Part shown: piece by piece, positions 25,158 through 33,128 of the stretch
Layout: each line of letters begins with the position of its first letter
Numbering within the stretch: position 1 is the first letter of the stretch
Assembly: GCA_019217005.1 (NCBI GenBank)
Contig: JAHBNG010000120.1
Span: 1-46,410 of the forward strand
Length of the DNA stretch: 46,410 nucleotides
Reading direction: 5' to 3'
DNA from: Chloroflexi bacterium TSY
GTDB taxonomy: Bacteria; Chloroflexota; Anaerolineae; Caldilineales; Caldilineaceae
Made by a program: the position numbers and the translations under genes
The notes under the pieces: generated by a model
What the model saw: the letters and a program-made list of their open reading frames with translations, nothing else
Database searches by the model: none
What the model was told of the DNA's origin: nothing

Positions 25158-26402
25158 ATGCCCCAAACTGCAACCCTCCATGCCACCGCATTCGAGTCGC
25201 TTATCTTTAACGAGCGCGAGCGTCTCGTACGGTTATGCGCCCACTTGGTGGGGGAGAGTCGTGCGGCAGAAGATTTGGCGCAGGAAACATTGCTTGTTGC
25301 CTGGAATAAACGTAACCAGATCACTGATCCAAGCGGCGTATCCTACTGGCTCACAGCCATTGCGCGTAACGTGTGTCGACACTGGGCGCGCAGCCGACAG
25401 CGTGAGCAGAAGCACATGACCGATGTTGATCCACACTCGTTTGATTTCGCGTCAAACGCCGAGGGTTTGCCAGAGTCTGGGTTCGCTGATGATTTGGAAG
25501 CCTCCAATGCTGGTGGCGTCCAACACATGATCGGGGAAAAGCCGTCCATTGAGGCAGATGAAGGATTCAATTTCGAGCTCGATTTAGAACGCGAGGAGCT
25601 GGCGTTACTGCTCGATCGAGCCATGTCGCTCTTGCCACCGGAAACACGTGCCCTCTTGATCCAACACTACATCGAAGAACAGCCACAAACCGAGTTGGCA
25701 ACCCAAACTGGGTTGACCAAGAGCGCTCTGAGCGTCCGGTTGCACCGCGGAAAGCTAGCTCTTCAACGAATCTTGACCTCGGAATTGAGCGATGAGGCGA
25801 TTGCATTTGGGTTGGTGACACCGGAGGTTGTTCGCTGGCAGGAGACACGCATCTGGTGTTGGAACTGCGGACAACATCGGTTTCTTGGCCAGCTGGATCC
25901 GGTCGAGGGCGGACTACGCTTGCTTTGCCCCGGCTGCGCGAATGGTCCAGATGACGACACGATAACGTGTAGTGCAACTGAGCATCTGCAGGGGTTGAAA
26001 GCTTACAAACCAGCTTATTCTCGTTTGCTTAAATGGATTCATCATTACTATATTGAGCAAGCAGAAAATGGGGTTGTGCCATGCCGTTTTTGTGGCAGAA
26101 AATTGAAGATCTGTTTGGGGGAGCCACCTGGCTATGCCGACCGCACCAATGCGATTTACGTCTGGTGTGACAAATGTGATCGCAGACCAAGCGCTGAGAG
26201 TTGGTACAGCCTATCAAATTCCTTGCCTCAAGTAAACCGTTTTTGGAAAGAGCATCCCCGTATGCTGGCCTTGCCCGCTCAACCACTCAAATTTGCCGGA
26301 AGTTCGGCAATTCAGATGATCTATGAAAGCGTGCCCGATCAGGCCCAGATTGAGGTCATCTTCTCCACCGATACCTTTGAAGTTATGCATATCGAAGGAT
26401 AA
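25158..26402 (+). CDS. ECF sigma factor with long C-terminal zinc-ribbon extension
   Basis: The product has 414 residues. Sigma region 2 lies at about 10-85 (FNERERLVRLCAHLVGESRA, AEDLAQETLLVAWNKRNQI, YWLTAIARNVCRHWARSRQ). An acidic linker follows, then region 4 at about 150-210 (LLDRAMSLLPPETRALLIQH, ELATQTGLTKSALSVRLHRG). After 215 comes a large extension with four CxxC knuckles: CWNC and CPGC (about 233-264), CRFC and CDKC (about 308-340). These probably bind two zinc ions, and a SnoaL/beta-like end follows. ECF sigmas with fused C-terminal domains usually sense signals directly instead of using an anti-sigma factor. AGGAGA precedes the ATG. The HEAT-repeat gene follows after 18 nt and is likely co-expressed. 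Confidence 0.85.
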   Translation: MPQTATLHATAFESLIFNERERLVRLCAHLVGESRAAEDLAQETLLVAWNKRNQITDPSGVSYWLTAIARNVCRHWARSRQREQKHMTDVDPHSFDFASNAEGLPESGFADDLEASNAGGVQHMIGEKPSIEADEGFNFELDLEREELALLLDRAMSLLPPETRALLIQHYIEEQPQTELATQTGLTKSALSVRLHRGKLALQRILTSELSDEAIAFGLVTPEVVRWQETRIWCWNCGQHRFLGQLDPVEGGLRLLCPGCANGPDDDTITCSATEHLQGLKAYKPAYSRLLKWIHHYYIEQAENGVVPCRFCGRKLKICLGEPPGYADRTNAIYVWCDKCDRRPSAESWYSLSNSLPQVNRFWKEHPRMLALPAQPLKFAGSSAIQMIYESVPDQAQIEVIFSTDTFEVMHIEG

Positions 26403-26420
26403 GAAACAAGGAGCAACCAA

Positions 26421-28343
26421 ATGGAAAACACAAAGCAATTACTCCAAGCACTTCAGGATGAAGATGAATCGATCCGCTTCAACGCGGCGTTTAAGTTAGC
26501 CAAAGAGAAGAATCAATCCGCCATCCCTGTTTTGGTCGAGGCATTGGGGCACGAGAGCTATCCAATTCGCTTCCGATGGGCGAGAAAGGCGTTCAAATCT
26601 CTCGGTGAAGCGGGCATTCCAGCCTTAGTTGATGCATTGACGATGGACGGACGAACCCAAGTTACAGCCGCCTTTATCTTACATCGCTTGGATCCGACGC
26701 GGGTCGATGAGATCGTCCCGGCCTTGGTGAAAGGACTTGCGACGGATGACGAAGATCTCCAGCGATCGGCAGTGAATACTCTGGGCGAAATTGGGAAACC
26801 AGCACAGGCCGCAATACCAGCCTTGATGCAACTACTCAAAACGGGATGTGGAGGAGGACGCAGCCGTGCCGCTGAAGCCCTGGCCGTCATTGGGGAACAA
26901 GAAGCCGAGATTATTCCAGCGCTCGCGGCAATGATGCAAGAGGATGCCTCACCCGACGCTCAAGATCAGCCAGCCCAATCTGCAGCATCTGCCTTACGCG
27001 CCATCGGTGACGGAGCAAATTTGGCTGTTCCAGTGTTGATCCGCGTCTGGCAAGACGATCAGCGGCTCACGCGGGTGCGTGTCGAGGCTGCCCACGCACT
27101 TACGGCCATCGGTGATCCGACAGAGGAAGTGATCCCCGCTCTACTTGCAGGACTACATGATGCAGACTGGTGGATCCGACTCTATGCGGCCCGTTTACTG
27201 GGAAAAATGTGTGATCTGACTCCTGTGACCATGCCAGAGTGGATGCAGGATGACTGGTTCTATCGAGCATATTCTGCCAATTCGCTCGGACGGTTGGAAA
27301 AGCCGCCGCAACACGTTGTCACTGCACTGATCAAGGCCCTGTCTGATGAGAGTCATCATGTTCGACGCGCGGGAGCATATGCACTGGCCAAGATTGGTCC
27401 CGCCGCGGCTGACGCGATTCCAGCGTTGCTTGCAGCGATGAAAAGCGAGGACGTTGGCGGTGTAGCGGCTGAGGCATTGGTCCAGATTGGGCCCGCTGCA
27501 CATGAAGGATTGATTCAAGCAACAAAGGAAACTGATTCCTTGTTGCGTCGTCACGCCGTCTATGCGCTTTCGAAAATCGACACAGCGGAAGCCAAGGCAA
27601 TTGTCGAAGCAGTTACCGCAGAGTTGGGAACTCAACCTTTCCCCTCATATGCTGATTTTTATCATCCGGCACCAACACTCTCGTTGGACGAAGATAAACG
27701 CAAGGCATTTGATGACCTGTTTCAGTCGACGGTTGAAAGAAGCGACAATCGTATCGTGGATTATAGGCTCCCGTACCCAAAATATGAGTTTCTCACCTAT
27801 CTCATCGAACACAAGAATCTGATTGTTCATGGCTCTAATCGTAGAGACCTGGATATTCTCAGACCCTTGCGAGTATCCGTCGAGAGCGACGAAAGCAAGG
27901 ATTTCAATGGTGTATTTGCTGCACCAGATGCCATTTTGCCCACCTACTTTGCCATCTGCGATCGCAAGCGGATCTGCGGCATGAACAATGGATATTTCAC
28001 GGGGACGGCTCGTGATGGACAAGAGCAGAAGTTCTATATGCTGACGATTGCAGAAGATTCACCCAGAGACAATCCGTGGACGGAAGGAACGGTCTATATC
28101 CTGCCACGCGATACGTTTCAGAGAGAACGCACCTCGAATTGGGTCAGCCAGGTTCCTGTGGTGCCGTTGGCCAAATTGCCCGTCAATCGAGAGGATGTGC
28201 CATTTGATATTTGGCGATACGCCTCTCAACGCTCAAAGTGGGACATGGAGGACGATTCGGATACGCACTTTTTGGATGCTGTTGAGATTTATCCGATTCG
28301 GCCTCCAACGTTCGGTGGTGAATCGGTGAGGAATGTCGCGTGA
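26421..28343 (+). CDS. HEAT-repeat protein with C-terminal domain of possible ART-like fold
   Basis: The product has 640 residues. Residues 1-410 are about ten HEAT/PBS-lyase-type repeats (DEDESIRFNAAFKLAKEKNQ, AIPVLVEALGHESYPIRFRW, HHVRRAGAYALAKIGPAAAD), a protein-protein scaffold. Residues 430-640 form a separate domain containing EFLTYLIEHKNLIVHGSNRR, DLDILRP, a short VFAAPDAILPTYFAICDR motif and GTVYILPRDTFQRE. An HGS preceded by a hydrophobic strand and followed by an A-x-P-D segment recalls ADP-ribosyltransferase-like or RES-type folds, but the resemblance is weak and catalytic residues cannot be assigned. The gene sits 18 nt behind the zinc-ribbon ECF sigma gene. A bidirectional terminator follows. 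Confidence 0.85.
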   Translation: MENTKQLLQALQDEDESIRFNAAFKLAKEKNQSAIPVLVEALGHESYPIRFRWARKAFKSLGEAGIPALVDALTMDGRTQVTAAFILHRLDPTRVDEIVPALVKGLATDDEDLQRSAVNTLGEIGKPAQAAIPALMQLLKTGCGGGRSRAAEALAVIGEQEAEIIPALAAMMQEDASPDAQDQPAQSAASALRAIGDGANLAVPVLIRVWQDDQRLTRVRVEAAHALTAIGDPTEEVIPALLAGLHDADWWIRLYAARLLGKMCDLTPVTMPEWMQDDWFYRAYSANSLGRLEKPPQHVVTALIKALSDESHHVRRAGAYALAKIGPAAADAIPALLAAMKSEDVGGVAAEALVQIGPAAHEGLIQATKETDSLLRRHAVYALSKIDTAEAKAIVEAVTAELGTQPFPSYADFYHPAPTLSLDEDKRKAFDDLFQSTVERSDNRIVDYRLPYPKYEFLTYLIEHKNLIVHGSNRRDLDILRPLRVSVESDESKDFNGVFAAPDAILPTYFAICDRKRICGMNNGYFTGTARDGQEQKFYMLTIAEDSPRDNPWTEGTVYILPRDTFQRERTSNWVSQVPVVPLAKLPVNREDVPFDIWRYASQRSKWDMEDDSDTHFLDAVEIYPIRPPTFGGESVRNVA

Positions 28344-28428
28344 GGTGTGTAGATAAGCTGATTGTAATGTATGTACAAACAAGCTGTTTGTTACACACGA
28401 ATAGGTCAGATGGATAGATATACGTACA

Positions 28429-28469
28429 ATGCGCCCAACAGAGAGAATACTATCTCTAGTGGGCGCATT
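28429..28469. terminator. Bidirectional terminator between HEAT gene and kor operon
   Basis: AATGCGCCCA (28429-28438) pairs with TGGGCGCATT (28460-28469), and the loop contains an inner AGAGA/TCTCT stem. It is followed by ATTTATT on the plus strand. It lies between two convergent transcription units, so it can stop both. Confidence 0.8.
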
Positions 28470-28570
28470 ATTTATTGAATCTCTCTTTTAGGATTCGGGA
28501 TTAAATTACTCATCGAAGATTCTTCGTTTCACTCGAGAATGACATCGATGAATTATTTAATCGTCATTCC

Positions 28571-30130
28571 TTACATCCCCTGATTCAGATAGCCCACCAC
28601 ATCGCGGAACGAGATGATCCCCGTTGCATGGCCTTCATCATCGGCAAGGGGCAGATGGCGGAAACCATGAACAGACATCAGATTTAATGCGTGAGCAATT
28701 TGCTGGTCTGGTTTGATTGTGACCGGCTCGGGCGTCATATAATCTGCAATAGTTGCATCACTCAGGTTTGGTACAAGACCGGCAATCTTCATCAACACGT
28801 CGCGTTCCGTAAAGATGCCGACCAGTTTGTCTTCTGCATCTGTGACCACGAGACAGCCGATGTTGTGGGCATTCATCTGACGCGTGGCCTGCTCAAGCGA
28901 GCTGTGAATGTCGATGGTGATGGGCACCTTGGGCTTGAGATCCGCAATCGTCCCACTGATCAACCGATCCTGTACAGCCGTGATTTCCTGGGTCGACTCA
29001 AAATCAATGTCATCGACATACTCTTCATCCAATTCAAGAGATAACTCACCTGCCATTTCGGGTTGCACATCGTCGCGCTCGGTGACGGTCCATAGATCAG
29101 CTGCTCGATAGAGCGTATTGAGATCCCCAACCCCTTTCTGTTCTTGTGATTGTCTGACCTGCTCGATCAACGCTTCTGAATAAGGCGTCTTACGCACGTC
29201 GCGAATCACGCCCATGGGAGCTGGGTATTGCGGATATTCCATGCTGGCCAGCAGGTAGGCCAATTGGGTTGAAGTTGCATCGTGGATCAACAGATCTCCC
29301 TCTTCAATACTCTCTCCTAGCTCTACTGCTTCTGGCGTAAATCCGTTGAGCCGAACGCCTTTATTCCGATCCTTCCCATAGACCATCGGCATACCGTGCT
29401 CAAGGTAGAGGATATTTTCATCACGTGTGCGGCGGTCGTCCAATCCTTCCCACTCGAGTGGATTAAAGATGACGCAGTTCTGATAGATCTCTACGAAGGA
29501 GGTCCCGGGATGCTCTGCCGCCCGTTGTAACATTTGGCCCAGATGTTGTGTATGTCCGTCGATGGAGCGCGCGACAAAGGTGGCTTCAGCAGCCAATGCC
29601 AATGCGATCGGATTGAGTGGCTGCTCAATCGAACCCATGGGAGACGATTTTGTCACCTTGCCTGTGCGCGAGGTGGGCGAGTATTGCCCCTTCGTCAAGC
29701 CATAGATGCGATTGTTGAAGAGAATGATATTCAGGTTGACGTTGCGCCGCATGGCGTGTAAGAGATGATTGCCGCCAATCGAGAGACCATCTCCATCACC
29801 TGTGATAACCCAGATGCTCAGATCGGGATTGGCAACAGCCAGCCCCGTTGCCAATGTCGGGGCACGTCCATGAATACTGTGGATGCCATACGTATTCATG
29901 TAATAGGGGAAGCGACTGGAGCAGCCGATGCCCGAAATGAAGACGATGTTTTCCTTGGGAACACCAATGTCGGGCAACACCTTCTGCATCTGGGCCAAGA
30001 TTGAGTAATCCCCACATCCGGGGCACCAGCGGACCGTTTGGTCAGAGACAAAGTCTTTGCGGGTTAGCTTGATTTCGCCTGTTGTTGCAGCTGTCTTACT
30101 TGCAGCAGTTGTGCTTGCAGCAGTTGTCAT
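28571..30130 (-). CDS. korB: 2-oxoacid:ferredoxin oxidoreductase beta subunit fused to a CBS pair
   Basis: The product has 519 residues. The first 300 or so are the TPP-binding beta subunit. Four Cys for one [4Fe-4S] cluster are visible: WCPGC (36, 39), GIGC (70) and NCVIFN (about 219). The TPP/Mg motif runs from GDGDG (111-115) to [18 protein letters not shown]. After a linker, residues 395-519 form two CBS motifs ([55 protein letters not shown]). The enzyme decarboxylates a 2-oxoacid such as 2-oxoglutarate to an acyl-CoA and reduces ferredoxin. Normal KorB ends near 290-340 residues, so the CBS fusion is a clear extension and suggests adenine-nucleotide control. It overlaps korA by 4 bp. 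Confidence 0.92.
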   Translation of the reverse strand: MTTAASTTAASKTAATTGEIKLTRKDFVSDQTVRWCPGCGDYSILAQMQKVLPDIGVPKENIVFISGIGCSSRFPYYMNTYGIHSIHGRAPTLATGLAVANPDLSIWVITGDGDGLSIGGNHLLHAMRRNVNLNIILFNNRIYGLTKGQYSPTSRTGKVTKSSPMGSIEQPLNPIALALAAEATFVARSIDGHTQHLGQMLQRAAEHPGTSFVEIYQNCVIFNPLEWEGLDDRRTRDENILYLEHGMPMVYGKDRNKGVRLNGFTPEAVELGESIEEGDLLIHDATSTQLAYLLASMEYPQYPAPMGVIRDVRKTPYSEALIEQVRQSQEQKGVGDLNTLYRAADLWTVTERDDVQPEMAGELSLELDEEYVDDIDFESTQEITAVQDRLISGTIADLKPKVPITIDIHSSLEQATRQMNAHNIGCLVVTDAEDKLVGIFTERDVLMKIAGLVPNLSDATIADYMTPEPVTIKPDQQIAHALNLMSVHGFRHLPLADDEGHATGIISFRDVVGYLNQGM

Positions 30131-31998
30131 GAGAGCACCTCATCGATTTTGGATTTAACTTCTGAAATCTTCATGGGGCGGGCATGCAGTTTGGGATAGG
30201 AGATGGCGTCCACACCAAGCTTGCCCCGGATCAGGAAAGCCAACTGTCCGCCGTTTAGCTCTGGTATGAGTATTTTGTCATAACGCAATAAGATATCGGC
30301 AAAGTTATGTGGGAAGGGGTTGATGTGTCTTAAATTGGTATGGGCAACTGATTTGCCTTCCCGTTGTGCCATGGTGACAGCCGAACGAACCACGCCAAAT
30401 GGCCCACCCCAACTGACAACCAACAACTCGCCACTCTGGGGCCCAAAGACCTCTTGTGCAGGGATAATGTTGGCCAATCGGGCGATCTTCTCACTTCGCT
30501 CGTGGGCCATCTGTTCATTGTGTTCTGGATCATATGAAACATTGCCCGTGACTGGTGCTTTGCTCAGCCCGCCAATGCGATGCTCCAAGCCAACGGTGCC
30601 CGGTAGCGCCCACGGTCGCGCCAGAGATTCTGGATCTCGTTCATAGGGAAGAAATGGTCCTTCACCGTTACGATACCCACCTGTTGGATGACTGACTGGA
30701 ATTTCTGGAATGTCATCTGGATTGGGAATGAGCCATGGTTCGGCACTGTTCGCCAGAAAACCTTCAGAGAGGATAAAAACAGGCGTCATTGCGTGAACAG
30801 CAAGTCGGGCCGCCTCAATTGCAATGTCAAAATTATCTGATGGTGTGGCAGGAGCTAAAATGACCACAGGGCTTTCCCCATTGCGACCAAACATCGCTTG
30901 TAGCAGATCCGATTGCTCGGTTTTGGTAGGTAAACCAGTGCTGGGGCCGCCGCGTTGGACGTTGATGACGATCATGGGCAATTCGAGCGCGATGGCAAGG
31001 CCAATGGCTTCACCTTTCAAGGCAACTCCTGGACCAGCTGTCCCTGTAATGGCAAGAGCTCCCCCAAAAGCTGCGCCGATCACGGAACCCATTGCCGCAA
31101 TTTCGTCCTCAGCTTGAAAGGTGCGCACGTCGAAATTGCGTAGTGGCGCAAGAGCATGAAGGATATCGCTGGCGGGCGTGATTGGATAGGAGCCATAGAA
31201 GAGAGGTTTCCCCATCTTTTGCGCCGCCGTAACCAATCCCATTGCCAGGGCCTCGTTCCCTGTTACTTTACGATAGGTCCCCGGTGGAAGCGATGCGGGT
31301 CTCACATTGTAGCGACGCTGGAATGTTTCTGTCGTCTCACCAAAAAAATAACCCGTCTCCATTGCTTTGAAGTTTGCGTCGGCAATCTCTGGACGCTTGG
31401 CAAACTTCTTGTAAAGCCAATCGCGCGTGGTTTCCATCGGTCTGTCGAACATCCAAAAGACAAGACCAAGTGCAAAGAAGTTCTGGCTGCGATCTTTTTC
31501 TTTGTTTCCCAGTGCCTCAAAGTCCTTTAGTGCCTCGCGGTTCATGCTCGTCATGGGGACTTCAAGGACTTGATACCCCTGTAACGACTCGTCTTCCAGT
31601 GGATTTTGTTTGTATCCAGCTTTCGCAAGATTTTGTTTCGTAAATGAATCCGTATTAACGATAATCGTCCCACCCTTCTCCAATTCGGGTAGGCTGGCTT
31701 TCAAGGCGGCTGGATTCATGGCAACCAGAACTTGAGGTGCGTCTCCGGGTGTTAAAACGTCGCGGCTGGAGAAATGAACTTGAAAACCGCTGACGCCGGC
31801 CAATGTACCAGCCGGAGCGCGAATCTCAGCTGGGAAATCGGGCATTGTGCTGATATCGTTCCCGAGGACCGCCGATGTATTTGTGAATTGTGTACCGGTC
31901 AACTGCATCCCATCACCCGAATCGCCCGCAAAGCGAATGGCGACGGATTCCAGTTCTTCGAATGTGATCTCGCGTTCTACAGTTTCAACATTGCTCAT
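30127..31998 (-). CDS. korA: 2-oxoacid:ferredoxin oxidoreductase alpha subunit (gamma-alpha fusion)
   Basis: The product has 623 residues. The gamma domain (about 15-205) begins [20 protein letters not shown] and includes [20 protein letters not shown]. The alpha domain (about 240-623) has the YPITP motif in [13 protein letters not shown], the [20 protein letters not shown] and [20 protein letters not shown] segments, and the late [15 protein letters not shown] domain. This is the usual KorA layout that binds the substrate end of TPP and completes the heterotetramer with KorB. The ATGA overlap with korB and the CBS gene just upstream (9 nt) indicate one operon. Substrate could be 2-oxoglutarate or another 2-oxoacid; sequence motifs alone do not separate these. 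Confidence 0.93.
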   Translation of the reverse strand: MSNVETVEREITFEELESVAIRFAGDSGDGMQLTGTQFTNTSAVLGNDISTMPDFPAEIRAPAGTLAGVSGFQVHFSSRDVLTPGDAPQVLVAMNPAALKASLPELEKGGTIIVNTDSFTKQNLAKAGYKQNPLEDESLQGYQVLEVPMTSMNREALKDFEALGNKEKDRSQNFFALGLVFWMFDRPMETTRDWLYKKFAKRPEIADANFKAMETGYFFGETTETFQRRYNVRPASLPPGTYRKVTGNEALAMGLVTAAQKMGKPLFYGSYPITPASDILHALAPLRNFDVRTFQAEDEIAAMGSVIGAAFGGALAITGTAGPGVALKGEAIGLAIALELPMIVINVQRGGPSTGLPTKTEQSDLLQAMFGRNGESPVVILAPATPSDNFDIAIEAARLAVHAMTPVFILSEGFLANSAEPWLIPNPDDIPEIPVSHPTGGYRNGEGPFLPYERDPESLARPWALPGTVGLEHRIGGLSKAPVTGNVSYDPEHNEQMAHERSEKIARLANIIPAQEVFGPQSGELLVVSWGGPFGVVRSAVTMAQREGKSVAHTNLRHINPFPHNFADILLRYDKILIPELNGGQLAFLIRGKLGVDAISYPKLHARPMKISEVKSKIDEVLS

Positions 31999-32007
31999 AG
32001 CTCTACT

Positions 32008-32475
32008 CTAGCCTCCCTCTGCTTTGCGTGGAAACTGGTCAGGATGCGGTGGGCGATTCAAAACCTCGACCGGGTAACGCGCCGCCAGAAAGTCAATAAT
32101 CGATTGATGAGTCATATCACCTGCAATGCGTCCGTTCTCGTCAACAGCAGGTAGGTTGCGCACTTTGTTGTCATTCATCAATCGGAGCGCATCTGCGGCA
32201 GAAAGATCGGGGCGAATCGTAATTGGGTCGCGCGTCATGACATCATCGATGGGTCCGTCAAGCGTTTCCGGCGAGGCAACTACCTTGCGTAGAACATCTC
32301 GATCTGTAAAGATTCCTTGTAACCGTTCGTCTTGCGTGACGAGACAAACATTGTGGCGGTCCGCACGCAACTGCGTTAATGCGTCGCGTACGAGCGTTCC
32401 GCTTGGCACTTGTGTGAATTCAGAGAGATCCAGATGAATAACCTGTTCTTCTCTCAGTTCGGACTCTAGCGTCAT
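32008..32475 (-). CDS. Stand-alone tandem CBS-domain protein heading the kor operon
   Basis: A 155-residue protein with two CBS motifs: SGTLVRDALTQLRADRHNVC to GIFTDRDVLRKVV (about 20-75), and ITIRPDLSAADALRLMNDNK to GDMTHQSIIDFLAAR (about 82-142). CBS pairs bind adenine nucleotides, S-adenosylmethionine or similar ligands and regulate attached or partner proteins. It begins the transcription unit, 9 nt before korA, and is related in layout to the CBS tail of KorB. Joint regulation of the oxidoreductase is the inferred role. The two CBS modules could also form a mixed dimer. Catalytic residues are not expected. Confidence 0.9.
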   Translation of the reverse strand: MTLESELREEQVIHLDLSEFTQVPSGTLVRDALTQLRADRHNVCLVTQDERLQGIFTDRDVLRKVVASPETLDGPIDDVMTRDPITIRPDLSAADALRLMNDNKVRNLPAVDENGRIAGDMTHQSIIDFLAARYPVEVLNRPPHPDQFPRKAEGG

Positions 32476-32732
32476 AGGGGCTCCTTATCTAAAAGTGGTA
32501 TTTGTTTCCAAACTGTCTCATATCGTCCCTCGAAAATGGAGTTTGAAAAGGGGGAGAAGGGGTAGAACCATGCGGAAAGGCATCCTATTCATCTGCGCCG
32601 TCCTGGATTCCACTCCTCACAAAATGGAGAAAATATCTTGACGCTCATCAGATATAGTGAGCAGCGCCATACAGGCACATTTTTACTCGTGTAAATAATG
32701 AGACGAGCATAAATCAGAACATATAGTTCCCT
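32476..32732. other. Leader/promoter region upstream of the kor operon
   Basis: No gene is seen. This stretch must contain the leftward kor promoter, yet no clear -35/-10 pair or known riboswitch motif was found. It ends at the palindromic hairpin at 32733. Confidence 0.35.
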
Positions 32733-32786
32733 AGAAAAATTTTGTATCCCGTCTCTGTTCTGAGAGACGGGATACAAAATTTTTCT
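32733..32786. repeat. 24-bp perfect palindromic hairpin, family copy 1
   Basis: A 24-nt arm starting AGAAAAATTTTGTATCCCGT (32733-32756) is exactly inverted at 32763-32786 with the 6-nt loop GTTCTG. Flanks TATAGTTCCC and GTAGGTATA are shared with the hairpin at 36549-36604, and the GTCTCT/AGAGAC centre is also found in a decayed copy at 37057. AT-rich outer stems and a GC-rich centre could terminate transcription in either direction. The family character suggests a mobile hairpin. Confidence 0.75.
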
Positions 32787-33032
32787 GAGTAGGTATAACA
32801 AAGGGTTTATTATAACAATGTAATGGGAGTATAGACCTGACGAAACAGACCCGTGCTCCATGCGTTTATCTGACTGGTTATCTATTGTAACATTGAGAGA
32901 TTTGTCAGGCTAATAGATAGACAACCCATTTCCCAACTAATAGAGACACCACTTATACTCCGCAGCAGTTCATTGTAACATTCTTTCTCGACTAATAAGT
33001 GTTATTTTATGGCGCTGCTCAGTATAAACTGA
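32787..33032. other. Non-coding AT-rich stretch
   Basis: Nothing protein-like is visible. TGCTCAGTATA at about 33017-33027 recurs at about 36014-36024, on the other side of the CHAT gene. Confidence 0.35.
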
Positions 33033-33128
33033 TTAATTTCCAAGCTGATAGTCGCGCAACTTTATCTCAATATTTGCGCCTGCTGAACTGACTGCACTTT
33101 GTTGCACTGTGCCGATGCCTTCTGCCAG
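33033..33128 (-). pseudogene. In-frame 3' continuation of the CHAT gene after a TGA codon
   Basis: Thirty-one codons after the TGA read LAEGIGTVQQSAVSSAGANI followed by EIKLRDYQLGN, then TAA. This looks like the natural end of the beta-rich exported domain (a W-A-G-VG-V-type strand at the end of such domains). It is in the same frame with no other interruption, so one base change (TGG to TGA) explains it. Confidence 0.6.

Noticed and set aside
32589..32861. 90-codon minus-strand open frame
   Set aside because: It runs through the perfect palindrome at 32733-32786 and shows no domain; it is a by-product of the hairpin.
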